Positions 1 through 6,120 of a DNA stretch of 9,700 bases are shown here, one piece after another. Within the stretch, counting starts at the first letter, position 1; each line of letters begins with the position of its first letter. Below the pieces are notes generated by a model. It saw nothing but the letters and a program-made list of their open reading frames with translations, did no database searches and was not told where the DNA came from. The position numbers and the translations under genes were made by a program. This DNA comes from an uncultured Clostridia bacterium. Lineage in GTDB: Bacteria > Bacillota_I > Bacilli_A > RF39 > UBA660. Where the stretch lies: the NCBI GenBank assembly GCA_947569225.1, contig CANORX010000024.1, forward strand, positions 1-9,700, given 5' to 3'.

Positions 1-55
1 GATTCTTTTTTAGATTCCTTATGTACTCTCATTTTATTTAACAAAGGAATTTATT

Positions 56-79
56 AAAAAAAATGGAATATCTCCATTT
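56..79 (-). terminator. second terminator hairpin downstream of yqeY
   Basis: Read on the minus strand, AAATGGA (79-73) pairs perfectly with TCCATTT (67-61) around a five-base GATAT loop and is followed by a run of U (the last bases of the stem plus 60-56). It lies about 40 bases past the yqeY terminator with no gene between, so it is probably a back-up terminator. On the plus strand no U-tract follows, so it is directional. Confidence 0.6.
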
Positions 80-117
80 GGTTGGTTATATTACCACATT
101 ATTTTTATTAATTCAAG

Positions 118-140
118 AAAAAAGATGCAATTTATGCACC
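118..140 (-). terminator. rpsU-yqeY terminator overlapping the yqeY stop
   Basis: On the minus strand GGTGCA (140-135), a five-base loop and TGCATC (129-124) form a 6-bp stem with one G-U pair, followed by six U (123-118). The upstream stem arm consists of the last codons of yqeY (Gly-Ala), and the TAA stop falls in the loop, so gene end and terminator are merged. Confidence 0.7.
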
Positions 141-587
141 CAATTTATTGTTAACTATTTCACTTACTATTTTGAAGTCTGCTTTACCTTTAAGTATTAT
201 GTTTGCTTCTTTCATTATTTTGCCCATGTCTTTTTTACTTTCAGGTTTTACTTGTTCAAATATTTTATTTAGTTCAGCTTCAATTTCTTCTCTAGTTAGT
301 TGTTCTGGAAGATATACACTAATGACTTCGATTTCTTTAACCAAAGCATCAGCTAAGTCATCTCTTCCACCTTTTCTAAATTCTTCAATACTTTCTTTGT
401 GAGTTTTTACTTGTTTACTAGCTACTTCTATTACTAGTTCATCAGAACATTTTTCTTCTCTTGTACCACCATTTATTCTAGCTAAATCAATTGCACTTTT
501 TAACAATTTGATTGTATTTAGTGTTTCTTTATCCTTAGCTTTCATAGCATTTTTCATATTTTCTGTTATTTGTTCGTACAATGTCAT
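132..587 (-). CDS. yqeY: GatB/YqeY domain protein
   Basis: The 151-residue product matches the YqeY family in length (about 150) and pattern: a helical N-terminal half starting MTLYEQITENMKNAMKAKDK, the conserved stretch around 'LNTIKLLKSAIDLA' (residues 23-36), a central 'YLPEQLTREEIE' (about 92-103) and a C-terminal 'KADFKIVSEIVNNKL'. The family resembles the tail domain of the GatB amidotransferase subunit and is thought to bind tRNA or act in translation; its exact function is not established. A very strong Shine-Dalgarno AGGAGGAAC sits seven bases ahead of the ATG and overlaps the rpsU stop codon, so translation of the two genes is likely coupled. The rpsU-yqeY pairing is common in Firmicutes and supports the call. 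Confidence 0.93.
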   Translation of the reverse strand: MTLYEQITENMKNAMKAKDKETLNTIKLLKSAIDLARINGGTREEKCSDELVIEVASKQVKTHKESIEEFRKGGRDDLADALVKEIEVISVYLPEQLTREEIEAELNKIFEQVKPESKKDMGKIMKEANIILKGKADFKIVSEIVNNKLGA

Positions 588-599
588 TAAAGTTCCTCC

Positions 600-794
600 T
601 TAATCTCTATGTTTTCTATTATTTCTTCTAGCGTTTTTAATAGCTTCTTTCTTGGCTTCTCTTCTTACTACTCCAGGTTTAGAGTATTCTTTTCTTTTTT
701 TCATTTCAGAAAGGGTACCACTTCGTTGAACTTTTACTTTAAATCTTTTTAGTGCATTCTCAATATTACCATTCTTTACTTCTACTCGAGTCAT
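600..794 (-). CDS. rpsU: 30S ribosomal protein S21
   Basis: The 64-residue, strongly basic protein is ribosomal protein bS21, a small-subunit protein near the platform and the anti-Shine-Dalgarno region. Visible hallmarks are the N-terminal 'VEVKNGNIENALKRFK' (residues 4-19), the 'GTLSEMKKRKEYSKPGVVRR' segment (26-45) and the lysine/arginine-rich tail ending in NARRNNRKHRD. Length is normal for Firmicutes, slightly longer than the classical 57-58 residues because of the C-terminal basic extension. The start ATG is preceded by GGGAGGGTG with good spacing, and a near-perfect sigma-A promoter lies just upstream, giving a leader of about 25 bases. It is the first gene of a two-gene unit with yqeY and is separated from the Tad operon by a terminator. 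Confidence 0.97.
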   Translation of the reverse strand: MTRVEVKNGNIENALKRFKVKVQRSGTLSEMKKRKEYSKPGVVRREAKKEAIKNARRNNRKHRD

Positions 795-825
795 TCTTTT
801 TCACCCTCCCTTCGTTTCTAGACAA

Positions 826-854
826 ATTATAACAAATTATTTGCTTTTTTTCAA
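826..854 (-). promoter_or_regulatory. sigma-A promoter of rpsU-yqeY
   Basis: On the minus strand the -35 box TTGAAA (854-849) and the consensus -10 box TATAAT (831-826) are separated by exactly 17 bases. Transcription would begin near position 819, about 25 bases ahead of the rpsU start codon. Confidence 0.88.
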
Positions 855-911
855 GTAAGCAACATTCTTTTGCAATATTTTTAAAATGTGTATTTTATAT
901 TGTACTTTTTG

Positions 912-953
912 TTATAAAAAAAAAGAATAGTTTATTATAAAAATTATTCTTTT
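912..953 (-). terminator. Tad operon terminator overlapping the tadC stop
   Basis: On the minus strand AAAAGAATA (953-945) pairs with TATTCTTTT (929-921) as a perfect 9-bp stem with a 15-base loop, followed by more U (920-916). The stem is purely A/U apart from one G-C pair, so it may be weak. It starts in the TAA stop codon of tadC and separates the pilus operon from the rpsU promoter. Confidence 0.65.
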
Positions 954-1644
954 AAAGCAATCCTATTAGAACAGGTCCTAATATTAATAATAGTATTATT
1001 GGTATAAAAAACAGTACAGATACTACGCTTATTTTTATCGGCATTTTAGCTATTAAAGCTTTAGCTTCAAAGAGTTTTTTATCCCTTAAGTAATCTACTT
1101 GATTATATAGAGTTTCTACTACTTCACTACCAAATACATTAGAGTGAGTAATATTTAAAATTACATTATTTATTGTGTCACTGGGAATTCTTTTTTTCAT
1201 ATCAATTAAAGCTTCCGTTAATGTTTTTCCATAGTCAATACTTTCTAAAGTGGATCTAAATTCCATTGATAGTTCACTTTCTATGTTTCTAACAGTTAGT
1301 TCTAGTGCACCTTTTAAATTTCTTCCTGTTTCTAGAGATAGTGTTAGTACTTCGAAAAAGAATAAGGCTTCATAGTCTAGTTTTGATATTCTCTTTTTTA
1401 TCCTTAAGTCTAATACTATGTACTCTATTCCAAAGTAAAATATTATAGTTAATATAGGACTTATTATGTATGCATATGAAGACATTAAGAATGTTATAAA
1501 GAATATTATTAAGCTTGTTACAAGTCTAAAATTCATGAAGTCTATTGGGTCTATTTTGTTATAAATTCCTAATAATGTTGTTTTCTTTTTTATTCTATTT
1601 ATACTTTTTTTAGTGTATATTTTTTCTATAAATCTATTATTCAT
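952..1644 (-). CDS. tadC: TadC-like pilus assembly platform protein (T2SSF domain)
   Basis: The 230-residue membrane protein is the second of two adjacent type II secretion F (GspF-like) domain proteins. A hydrophobic pair at about residues 40-78 is followed by a cytoplasmic helical domain (about 85-200) with the family-typical segments 'LSLETGRNLKGALEL' and 'YGKTLTEAL', then a C-terminal membrane helix (about 204-229). TadC pairs with TadB to form the inner-membrane platform on which the TadA ATPase acts during pilus assembly. The gene starts in a 4-base ATGA overlap with tadB, with GAGGAT as ribosome site, so translation is coupled. It is the last gene of the operon. Length is somewhat short for TadC (often about 300), mainly at the N-terminus. 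The TadB/TadC order follows the usual gene order rather than a distinguishing motif. Confidence 0.85.
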   Translation of the reverse strand: MNNRFIEKIYTKKSINRIKKKTTLLGIYNKIDPIDFMNFRLVTSLIIFFITFLMSSYAYIISPILTIIFYFGIEYIVLDLRIKKRISKLDYEALFFFEVLTLSLETGRNLKGALELTVRNIESELSMEFRSTLESIDYGKTLTEALIDMKKRIPSDTINNVILNITHSNVFGSEVVETLYNQVDYLRDKKLFEAKALIAKMPIKISVVSVLFFIPIILLLILGPVLIGLL

Positions 1645-2651
1645 AATTCAATCCTCATTATTCTTTTAATGACTAAAGCATACATTAGGTATAATAGTAT
1701 TATGAGTGCTAATACTAGTAATCCAATTTCTGTTTTAAATAATGGATTAAAGTAACTTCTATTTAATATGAATATTAAAAAGCAAACTATAAATGGTATT
1801 ACTAATAGTAGTTTGTATACAAATACGCTTGAAGCAGTAGCTGTTTTTAGTTCGTCATTAAGTTTCTTTTTATCAAAGAATTCTCTTTCTATGCTTTTAA
1901 ATACTTTGACTATGTTTCCACCTGTTTTGTTAAGTAAAGTTAGTGAGGTTGTAATAAACTTTGCATCATCCAATTTAACTCTTTTGTAAAATCTATCAAA
2001 TACTGTTTCTATTGTTAGTCCATATGACATGTCTAAGTATATTTTTTTAAATTCATCTCCAATGGCTCCGTCTAATTCATTTTTTACTATTTCTATTGCT
2101 TGCATTATACTCATTCCACTTTTAAATGAGTTGTTCATTATTATTACAGCTTTTAATAAGTCTTCACTTATTTTTTTTCTTCTTTTTCTGTATTCAATTG
2201 ATATAAATATATCTATTATACTGAATCCTAGGATATAGCTTATTATTAGTCCTACTAGTGAGATATTTATGTATTGAAACATCATTGTTATTATATATAA
2301 TATTAGTGTTATTAAGCCAAGTAATAGTTTTGCACTGACATAGTCTATTCCTTTTATTTCTTCTATTTTATCGTATGAAATGTGCTTTTCATATGTTTCG
2401 CCATAGTTTTTTATTAGTTTCGATTTTTCTATGATGTTAGATATTTTTTTTATTATGCTTTTGATGTTTATGTTAATTTTATCAAATATAGATAATTCTT
2501 TATTTTCAAGTCTAGCTATAGTGTATTTACTGAATTTTTTTTCAAGTTTTATGTTATGTCTTATTTTGATTATGTATATAAGTGTTATGAATAAAAGGAG
2601 TATTAAGATTACTTGAACAATTAATAGTTCTACAATTACTCCATCATTCAT
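1641..2651 (-). CDS. tadB: TadB-like pilus assembly platform protein (T2SSF domain)
   Basis: The 336-residue protein has an N-terminal membrane helix (about 6-28), a basic linker, two hydrophobic helices (about 106-150), a cytoplasmic F domain (about 160-275) and two C-terminal helices (about 280-298 and 308-328), the architecture of TadB. The F domain shows the family pattern 'LLKAVIIMNNSFKSGMSIMQAI' (split here by residue range about 164-185) and 'YGLTIETVFDRF' followed by 'LLNKTGGN'. Together with TadC it anchors the assembly motor in the membrane. It overlaps tadA by 4 bases (ATGA) and has the ribosome site GGAGG six bases ahead of its ATG. Its position directly after the TadA ATPase is the standard Tad order. 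Confidence 0.88.
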   Translation of the reverse strand: MNDGVIVELLIVQVILILLLFITLIYIIKIRHNIKLEKKFSKYTIARLENKELSIFDKININIKSIIKKISNIIEKSKLIKNYGETYEKHISYDKIEEIKGIDYVSAKLLLGLITLILYIITMMFQYINISLVGLIISYILGFSIIDIFISIEYRKRRKKISEDLLKAVIIMNNSFKSGMSIMQAIEIVKNELDGAIGDEFKKIYLDMSYGLTIETVFDRFYKRVKLDDAKFITTSLTLLNKTGGNIVKVFKSIEREFFDKKKLNDELKTATASSVFVYKLLLVIPFIVCFLIFILNRSYFNPLFKTEIGLLVLALIILLYLMYALVIKRIMRIEL

Positions 2652-3991
2652 TTTTTGCCTCCAGGATTTTCAAATATGTAATCTATGTCTACTATTCCTT
2701 TTTGTTTTAGTTTGTCTAATATTTTTGGATAGAAATCATATCTTATAAATTCTCCACTTATAGACCCTGATTCGCTTACACTTTCTGTGTTGAAAGCAAA
2801 TATGTCTTTTAGAATTATTGAACCATCTTTTATTCCTTCTAATTCACTTATGCTTACTATTTTTCTTCTTCCATCATTTAGTCTTTCTATGTTTACAACT
2901 AGGTCTATTGCATTAAATATGTATTCTCTTATTGCTTTTACTGGTATGTCTATTCCACTCATTAATACCATGGTTTCAAGTCTGTTTAAGGCATCTACTC
3001 CTCCATTTGAGTGCAGTGTTGTTAGTGAGCCATCATGTCCAGTGTTCATAGCTTGTAACATGTCGAACGCTTCTTTTCCGCGACATTCTCCAACTATAAT
3101 TCTGTCAGGCCTCATACGAAGTGCGTTTCTTACTAAGTCTCTTATTGTTATTTCGCCTTCTCTATCATAGTTCATGACTCTAGTTTCTAACGGTATAACA
3201 TGCTCTTGTAATAGTTTTAGTTCTGCTGCATCTTCAATTGTAACTATTCTTTCGTGTCCACCTATAAAGCTGCCCATTATGTTTAACAAAGTTGTTTTTC
3301 CACTTCCTGTACCTCCGCATACTATTATGTTTAGTTTGCCAAGTACGCATGCTTCTAAAAATCTAGCCATGTAAGGAGTCATTGTTCCCATTCTAAGTAA
3401 GTCATCTATTGTTCCAATGTTTTCTTTAAATTTTCTTATTGTGATTACTGGTCCTTTTAAACTTAAAGGTGGGATTACTGCATTAATTCTAGATCCATCT
3501 TTTAGTCTTGAGTCTACCATTGGACATGAGGCGTCTATTGTTCTTCCTAGTGGTTGAATCATTCTTTGTATTGTTCTTACTATGTGTTCGTCATTTATGA
3601 ATGATACACTTTCATCTTTTATTAATTGTCCATCAATTTCAATGTATATTTCGTCTGGTCCGTTTACCATTATTTCCGTTATGTTTTTGTCTTTTAATAA
3701 TTCTGTTAGTGGTCCGTAGCCATTTATTTCATTATCAATTAGATTGTATATGTGACTTCTTTCTAAGTTAGTTAAGTCATATCCTTCTATGCATCTGTCT
3801 ATTTCTGCATTTATGTATTCATTTAAGCTTGCACTTTCTGGAATTTCACTATCTATTAGGTTTTCTATTATTCTTGTTCTTAATTCGTCTAATAATTCTT
3901 TGTCTTCGAATATTTCATAGTCAGATACAGGTATTATACTTCTTTTATCTTTGTTTACTTCAAAAGCATCTAAAAGACTAGTTTTTTTCAT
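2648..3991 (-). CDS. tadA: TadA/CpaF secretion ATPase
   Basis: The 447-residue protein is a type II/IV secretion system ATPase of the TadA/CpaF (VirB11-like) family that powers Flp pilus assembly from the cytoplasmic side. The N-terminal domain (about 25-180) carries the family stretch 'NEINGYGPLTELLKDKNITE' (about 87-106) and 'IMVNGPDEIYIE'. The motor domain shows Walker A GGTGSGKT (226-233), Asp box IEDAAEL (252-258), Walker B region RIIVGECRGKEA (298-309) and His box with TGHDGSLTTLHSN (317-329). All expected catalytic motifs are intact and the length is typical. AGAGGTG precedes the ATG at good spacing. It overlaps tadZ by 14 bases and tadB by 4. The C-terminal tail after about residue 370 resembles the CpaF end and is not unusual. 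Confidence 0.96.
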   Translation of the reverse strand: MKKTSLLDAFEVNKDKRSIIPVSDYEIFEDKELLDELRTRIIENLIDSEIPESASLNEYINAEIDRCIEGYDLTNLERSHIYNLIDNEINGYGPLTELLKDKNITEIMVNGPDEIYIEIDGQLIKDESVSFINDEHIVRTIQRMIQPLGRTIDASCPMVDSRLKDGSRINAVIPPLSLKGPVITIRKFKENIGTIDDLLRMGTMTPYMARFLEACVLGKLNIIVCGGTGSGKTTLLNIMGSFIGGHERIVTIEDAAELKLLQEHVIPLETRVMNYDREGEITIRDLVRNALRMRPDRIIVGECRGKEAFDMLQAMNTGHDGSLTTLHSNGGVDALNRLETMVLMSGIDIPVKAIREYIFNAIDLVVNIERLNDGRRKIVSISELEGIKDGSIILKDIFAFNTESVSESGSISGEFIRYDFYPKILDKLKQKGIVDIDYIFENPGGKK

Positions 3992-4748
3992 TTATAACAC
4001 CTCTTTTTAAATCTTCTATTATCATCTTCATGTTTAAGTAATCTTCTTTATGTCTTTTACTAAATCCTTCTATTAGAGTCGGGATTTTACAGTCATATAA
4101 GTAAGAAGTTATGTCTTTTAGGAATATGTCTTTTCCTAGTGAGTAGTCTATGTTTGCGCCTATTATTTTCTTCATGTCCATTATGCTAAAGTAAGGTGTT
4201 TTAAAGTCTATTGATGCGTTTAGTAATACTTTGAAGTTTGTTATGTTACAATCATTAAAGATATTAAGTATGTTTCTTGTGTTTTTAAGTGTAAAAATAT
4301 CATTATCTATGACAAATAGTATCATGTCACTTGAGTCTAGTGTTACTATGTTTATTTCATCCATTTTATTTCCGGTGTCTATGATTACTATATCATATTG
4401 TGTTCTTACTTTTTCTATTATCATACTTAGATATCTGCTATTTATTTTGTTTCCTTGTCTTGGGTCTTTTGGTGCAGATAATACATCTATTTTGTCATTG
4501 TATTTATAAGTGTAATCGCTTATTTTTTTATATCTGTTATTTACCATATCATCAGTTAGATGGTATATTGTTTTTTTTATTTCTTCATTTATTATCATGT
4601 TAAGCGCACCATTATGTACGGCAAAGTCAAGTAATAGTACGCGATAGTTCATGCTTGATGCAATTCCAGCTAGGTTAAGTGCTAGAACAGATTTGCCCAC
4701 TCCACCTTTGGGGCTATATATACAAATTGTTTTTCCCTCTTTAGCCAT
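3978..4748 (-). CDS. tadZ: TadZ/CpaE-like MinD/ParA-family ATPase without receiver domain
   Basis: The 256-residue protein is a SIMIBI-class ATPase. It has the deviant Walker A motif KGGVGKS (14-20), including the signature first lysine, a switch-I-like 'LLLDFAVHNGALN' (about 38-50) and a Walker-B-like 'YDIVIIDTGNKMDE' (about 118-131). In Tad systems TadZ/CpaE localises the machinery, for example to a cell pole. Classical members have an atypical response-regulator domain of about 130 residues before the ATPase; here the ATPase begins at residue 7, so that domain is absent. The start ATG has only a weak ribosome site (AGGG) 18 bases after the preceding gene. Position immediately before tadA is the main reason to call it TadZ rather than a generic ParA-like protein. 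Confidence 0.83.
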   Translation of the reverse strand: MAKEGKTICIYSPKGGVGKSVLALNLAGIASSMNYRVLLLDFAVHNGALNMIINEEIKKTIYHLTDDMVNNRYKKISDYTYKYNDKIDVLSAPKDPRQGNKINSRYLSMIIEKVRTQYDIVIIDTGNKMDEINIVTLDSSDMILFVIDNDIFTLKNTRNILNIFNDCNITNFKVLLNASIDFKTPYFSIMDMKKIIGANIDYSLGKDIFLKDITSYLYDCKIPTLIEGFSKRHKEDYLNMKMIIEDLKRGVINEKN

Positions 4749-4766
4749 TCTTTTTTCCCTACTTTC

Positions 4767-5087
4767 TTAACAGTCTGTTATTTTTATTTCATATTCTTTA
4801 TATCCTATTAGATTACCAAATATACTATCTATTTTATAGTTAATTGTTGTGCATTTGTTATTATTTTCATTAGTGTTTTCTAGGTTTAATATTTCTATAT
4901 TATTAATTTTAAAGTAATCTTTTATGTCTACATTATCTTTTTTTGCTGATTTTAATAGTGATTCGCCTTTTATTTTTGCGTGATACATCATGCCTACATC
5001 TATTATTAGTGCGAAAGCCATTAGTAATATTGGTAGAAATATTATAAATAATATTAGTGATTGACCTTTTTTGTTTAGTTTATTCAT
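4767..5087 (-). CDS. Short TadE/TadG-like minor pilin, lacking Glu5
   Basis: The 106-residue protein begins MNKLNKKGQSLILF and has one N-terminal membrane helix (about 9-32) followed by an exported region of about 70 residues, the layout of a TadE/TadG-type minor pilin. The predicted prepilin peptidase site is after KKG (residue 8), giving a mature N-terminus QSLILF. Unlike the other three pilins in the operon it has Leu rather than Glu at mature position 5. The exported part has two cysteines (79 and 106, the very last residue). It is much shorter than TadG, which has a long C-terminal domain. It overlaps the TadE-like gene by 8 bases and uses AGGGTGAT as ribosome site. TadE or TadG identity cannot be decided by eye. 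Confidence 0.72.
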   Translation of the reverse strand: MNKLNKKGQSLILFIIFLPILLMAFALIIDVGMMYHAKIKGESLLKSAKKDNVDIKDYFKINNIEILNLENTNENNNKCTTINYKIDSIFGNLIGYKEYEIKITDC

Positions 5088-5430
5088 AGTATATCACCCT
5101 AGTTATTTTGGCATAATATGGTTCGCCTAATATTTTGCTTAAACCAGGAGTTATGAAGTTTATTTTACTTTCTAGTGAAAATTCTATGTATTTATTGTCT
5201 TTGTTTGTTACTTTTAATGTGTTATTTTCATTGTTTTCTTTTAGAATTTTTTCTAATTCTTCATATGTTTTTCCTTCTTGATATAAGTCTACTATATTTC
5301 CAGTTAAGTTTTCTAATTCATTTTGCCTTAGTATTATTCTTCCAAAGTCTATTGCTCCAAAGAAAAGCATTATTAGTACTGGTAATATTATTATGAATTC
5401 TACTAGTGCTTGTCCCTTTTTATTTAACAT
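5080..5430 (-). CDS. tadE: TadE-like pseudopilin
   Basis: The 116-residue protein starts MLNKKGQALVEFIIILPVL, the recognisable TadE signature: basic leader, KKG cleavage site, mature QALVEF with Glu at position 5, then a membrane helix to about residue 30 and 'FGRIILRQNELENL', similar to TadE helices after the membrane. The exported part is about 80 residues and has no cysteine. TadE pseudopilins are processed by the same peptidase as Flp and are needed for pilus assembly. The ribosome site AGGTG lies five bases before ATG, ten bases after the stop of the preceding pilin gene. Length is slightly shorter than typical TadE (about 130-190). Confidence 0.85.
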   Translation of the reverse strand: MLNKKGQALVEFIIILPVLIMLFFGAIDFGRIILRQNELENLTGNIVDLYQEGKTYEELEKILKENNENNTLKVTNKDNKYIEFSLESKINFITPGLSKILGEPYYAKITRVIYYE

Positions 5431-5440
5431 TTTTTCACCT

Positions 5441-5884
5441 CTAGTTTAGATGACATATGTTTTTAAAGTCTACATCAGTTTTTGTTGTATATTCATTTTC
5501 ACATGTTATATAAGTTGCGGCTTTATTATTAGTGTATATTACACATCCTGTACATTTATTTCCTTGTAATGATACTTCGTCTATGTAGTCTTCTTTTTCT
5601 AATGTTTCTAGTTTTATGTAACCTGAGAATGTTTTGTCACCATTTTTTGTTATTGTATTAGGGCACCTATTGTCTCCTAATTTATTTTTACAATAGTCTT
5701 CTAAATATATTAGTGCTGTGTTTTCTATTTCTTGTTCTTGGACTTTCATTGTAGAAGTTACACTGTTAGAGAATATTTTTACTAGATTAGGCATTACAAA
5801 TAGTAGTAATACGCCTATGAGTGCTATGACAGATAGTATTTCTGTTAATGTAAATCCTTTTTTATTATTCACAATATCCTTCAC
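5441..5884 (-). CDS. Type IV pilin-like protein with class III signal (FTLTEI)
   Basis: The 147-residue protein has a prepilin N-methylation signal: leader MKDIVNNKKG, then FTLTEILSVIALIG with Phe1 and Glu5, and a hydrophobic helix to about residue 32, followed by 'MPNLVKIFSNS'. This is the type IV pilin / type II pseudopilin signature (as in GspG and ComGC), not the Flp/TadE type of its neighbours. The exported domain (about 40-147) has six cysteines (65, 74, 111, 114, 128, 144), an even number suited to disulfides. The start is GTG; AAGGAG (5894-5899) lies nine bases ahead, inside the end of the pilin gene, which overlaps by 20 bases. An in-frame GTG four codons later (5870-5872) has AAGGA four bases ahead and would leave the leader VNNKKG, so the start is not certain. 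Confidence 0.82.
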   Translation of the reverse strand: MKDIVNNKKGFTLTEILSVIALIGVLLLFVMPNLVKIFSNSVTSTMKVQEQEIENTALIYLEDYCKNKLGDNRCPNTITKNGDKTFSGYIKLETLEKEDYIDEVSLQGNKCTGCVIYTNNKAATYITCENEYTTKTDVDFKNICHLN

Positions 5885-6053
5885 CTGGTTTATCTCCTTT
5901 TTTATATTCTGTTCCTGATAATTCGCATCCTGTTTTTGTTATTGAATCTTTTAGATATCCACCAAAAAGATTTACTAGTGTTATGGCTATTACACTGATT
6001 AATGCGATTATTAATATGTATTCTGTCAAGGCTTGCCCTTTTTTATTTTTCAT
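5865..6053 (-). CDS. flp: Flp-family type IVb pilin, probable major pilus subunit
   Basis: From the ATG at 6053 the product is 62 residues: leader MKNKKG, then mature QALTEYILIIALISVIAI with the diagnostic Glu5-Tyr6 pair of Flp pilins, a hydrophobic helix to about residue 30 and a 32-residue tail. This size and motif are those of Flp major pilins, cleaved after the glycine by a TadV/CpaA-type peptidase. The tail contains Cys43 and Cys61, which is unusual because most Flp pilins have none. A longer reading from TTG at 6098 (77 residues) is rejected because that TTG is the first part of the -35 box TTGACA and the -10 box would be inside the gene; the ATG has AGGTG (6059-6063) five bases upstream. 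It is first in the operon, next to the promoter, as expected for the most abundant subunit. Confidence 0.9.
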   Translation of the reverse strand: MKNKKGQALTEYILIIALISVIAITLVNLFGGYLKDSITKTGCELSGTEYKKGDKPGEGYCE

Positions 6054-6058
6054 ATTCT

Positions 6059-6063
6059 CACCT
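6059..6063 (-). promoter_or_regulatory. ribosome binding site that sets the flp start
   Basis: AGGTG on the minus strand, five bases ahead of the ATG at 6053-6051. It decides the short 62-residue form of the pilin over the longer TTG reading. Confidence 0.8.
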
Positions 6064-6069
6064 ATTTTA

Positions 6070-6098
6070 ATTTTATAAAAATATCTTTCTTTTGTCAA
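6070..6098 (-). promoter_or_regulatory. sigma-A promoter of the Tad pilus operon
   Basis: On the minus strand a consensus -35 box TTGACA (6098-6093) and -10 box TAAAAT (6075-6070) are exactly 17 bases apart. Transcription would start near 6063, leaving a leader of only about ten bases with the ribosome site at the extreme 5' end. The strength of the boxes suggests basal expression without an activator. The -35 box is shared, base for base, with a possible -35 box of the divergent gene at 6121. Confidence 0.87.
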
Positions 6099-6105
6099 TC
6101 TTCTA

Positions 6106-6114
6106 TGTTAATAT
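6106..6114 (+). promoter_or_regulatory. possible extended -10 promoter of the DUF192 gene
   Basis: TG-T-TAATAT is an extended -10 element. Its predicted start site seven bases downstream falls exactly on the A of the ATG at 6121, which would give a leaderless mRNA. An alternative, TTGTCA (6092-6097) with TAATGT (6115-6120) at 17 bases, would start inside the gene and is less likely. Confidence 0.45.
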
Positions 6115-6120
6115 TAATGT

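Noticed and set aside
1..32. Possible start of a minus-strand gene running off the left edge (ATG at 32-30, reading MRVHKESKKE)
   Set aside because: No ribosome site or convincing promoter and only ten codons are visible, so it cannot be told from chance.
2787..3170. 127-codon plus-strand open frame inside tadA
   Set aside because: It is antisense to a fully conserved ATPase gene, has no ribosome site and no family-like features.
952..4748. ComG competence or type II secretion operon instead of Tad
   Set aside because: The VirB11-like TadA ATPase, the TadZ-like gene, split TadB/TadC and the Flp Glu5-Tyr6 motif all point to Tad.
6054..6098. N-terminal extension of Flp from TTG at 6098
   Set aside because: The TTG is part of a consensus -35 box and the ATG at 6053 has its own ribosome site.
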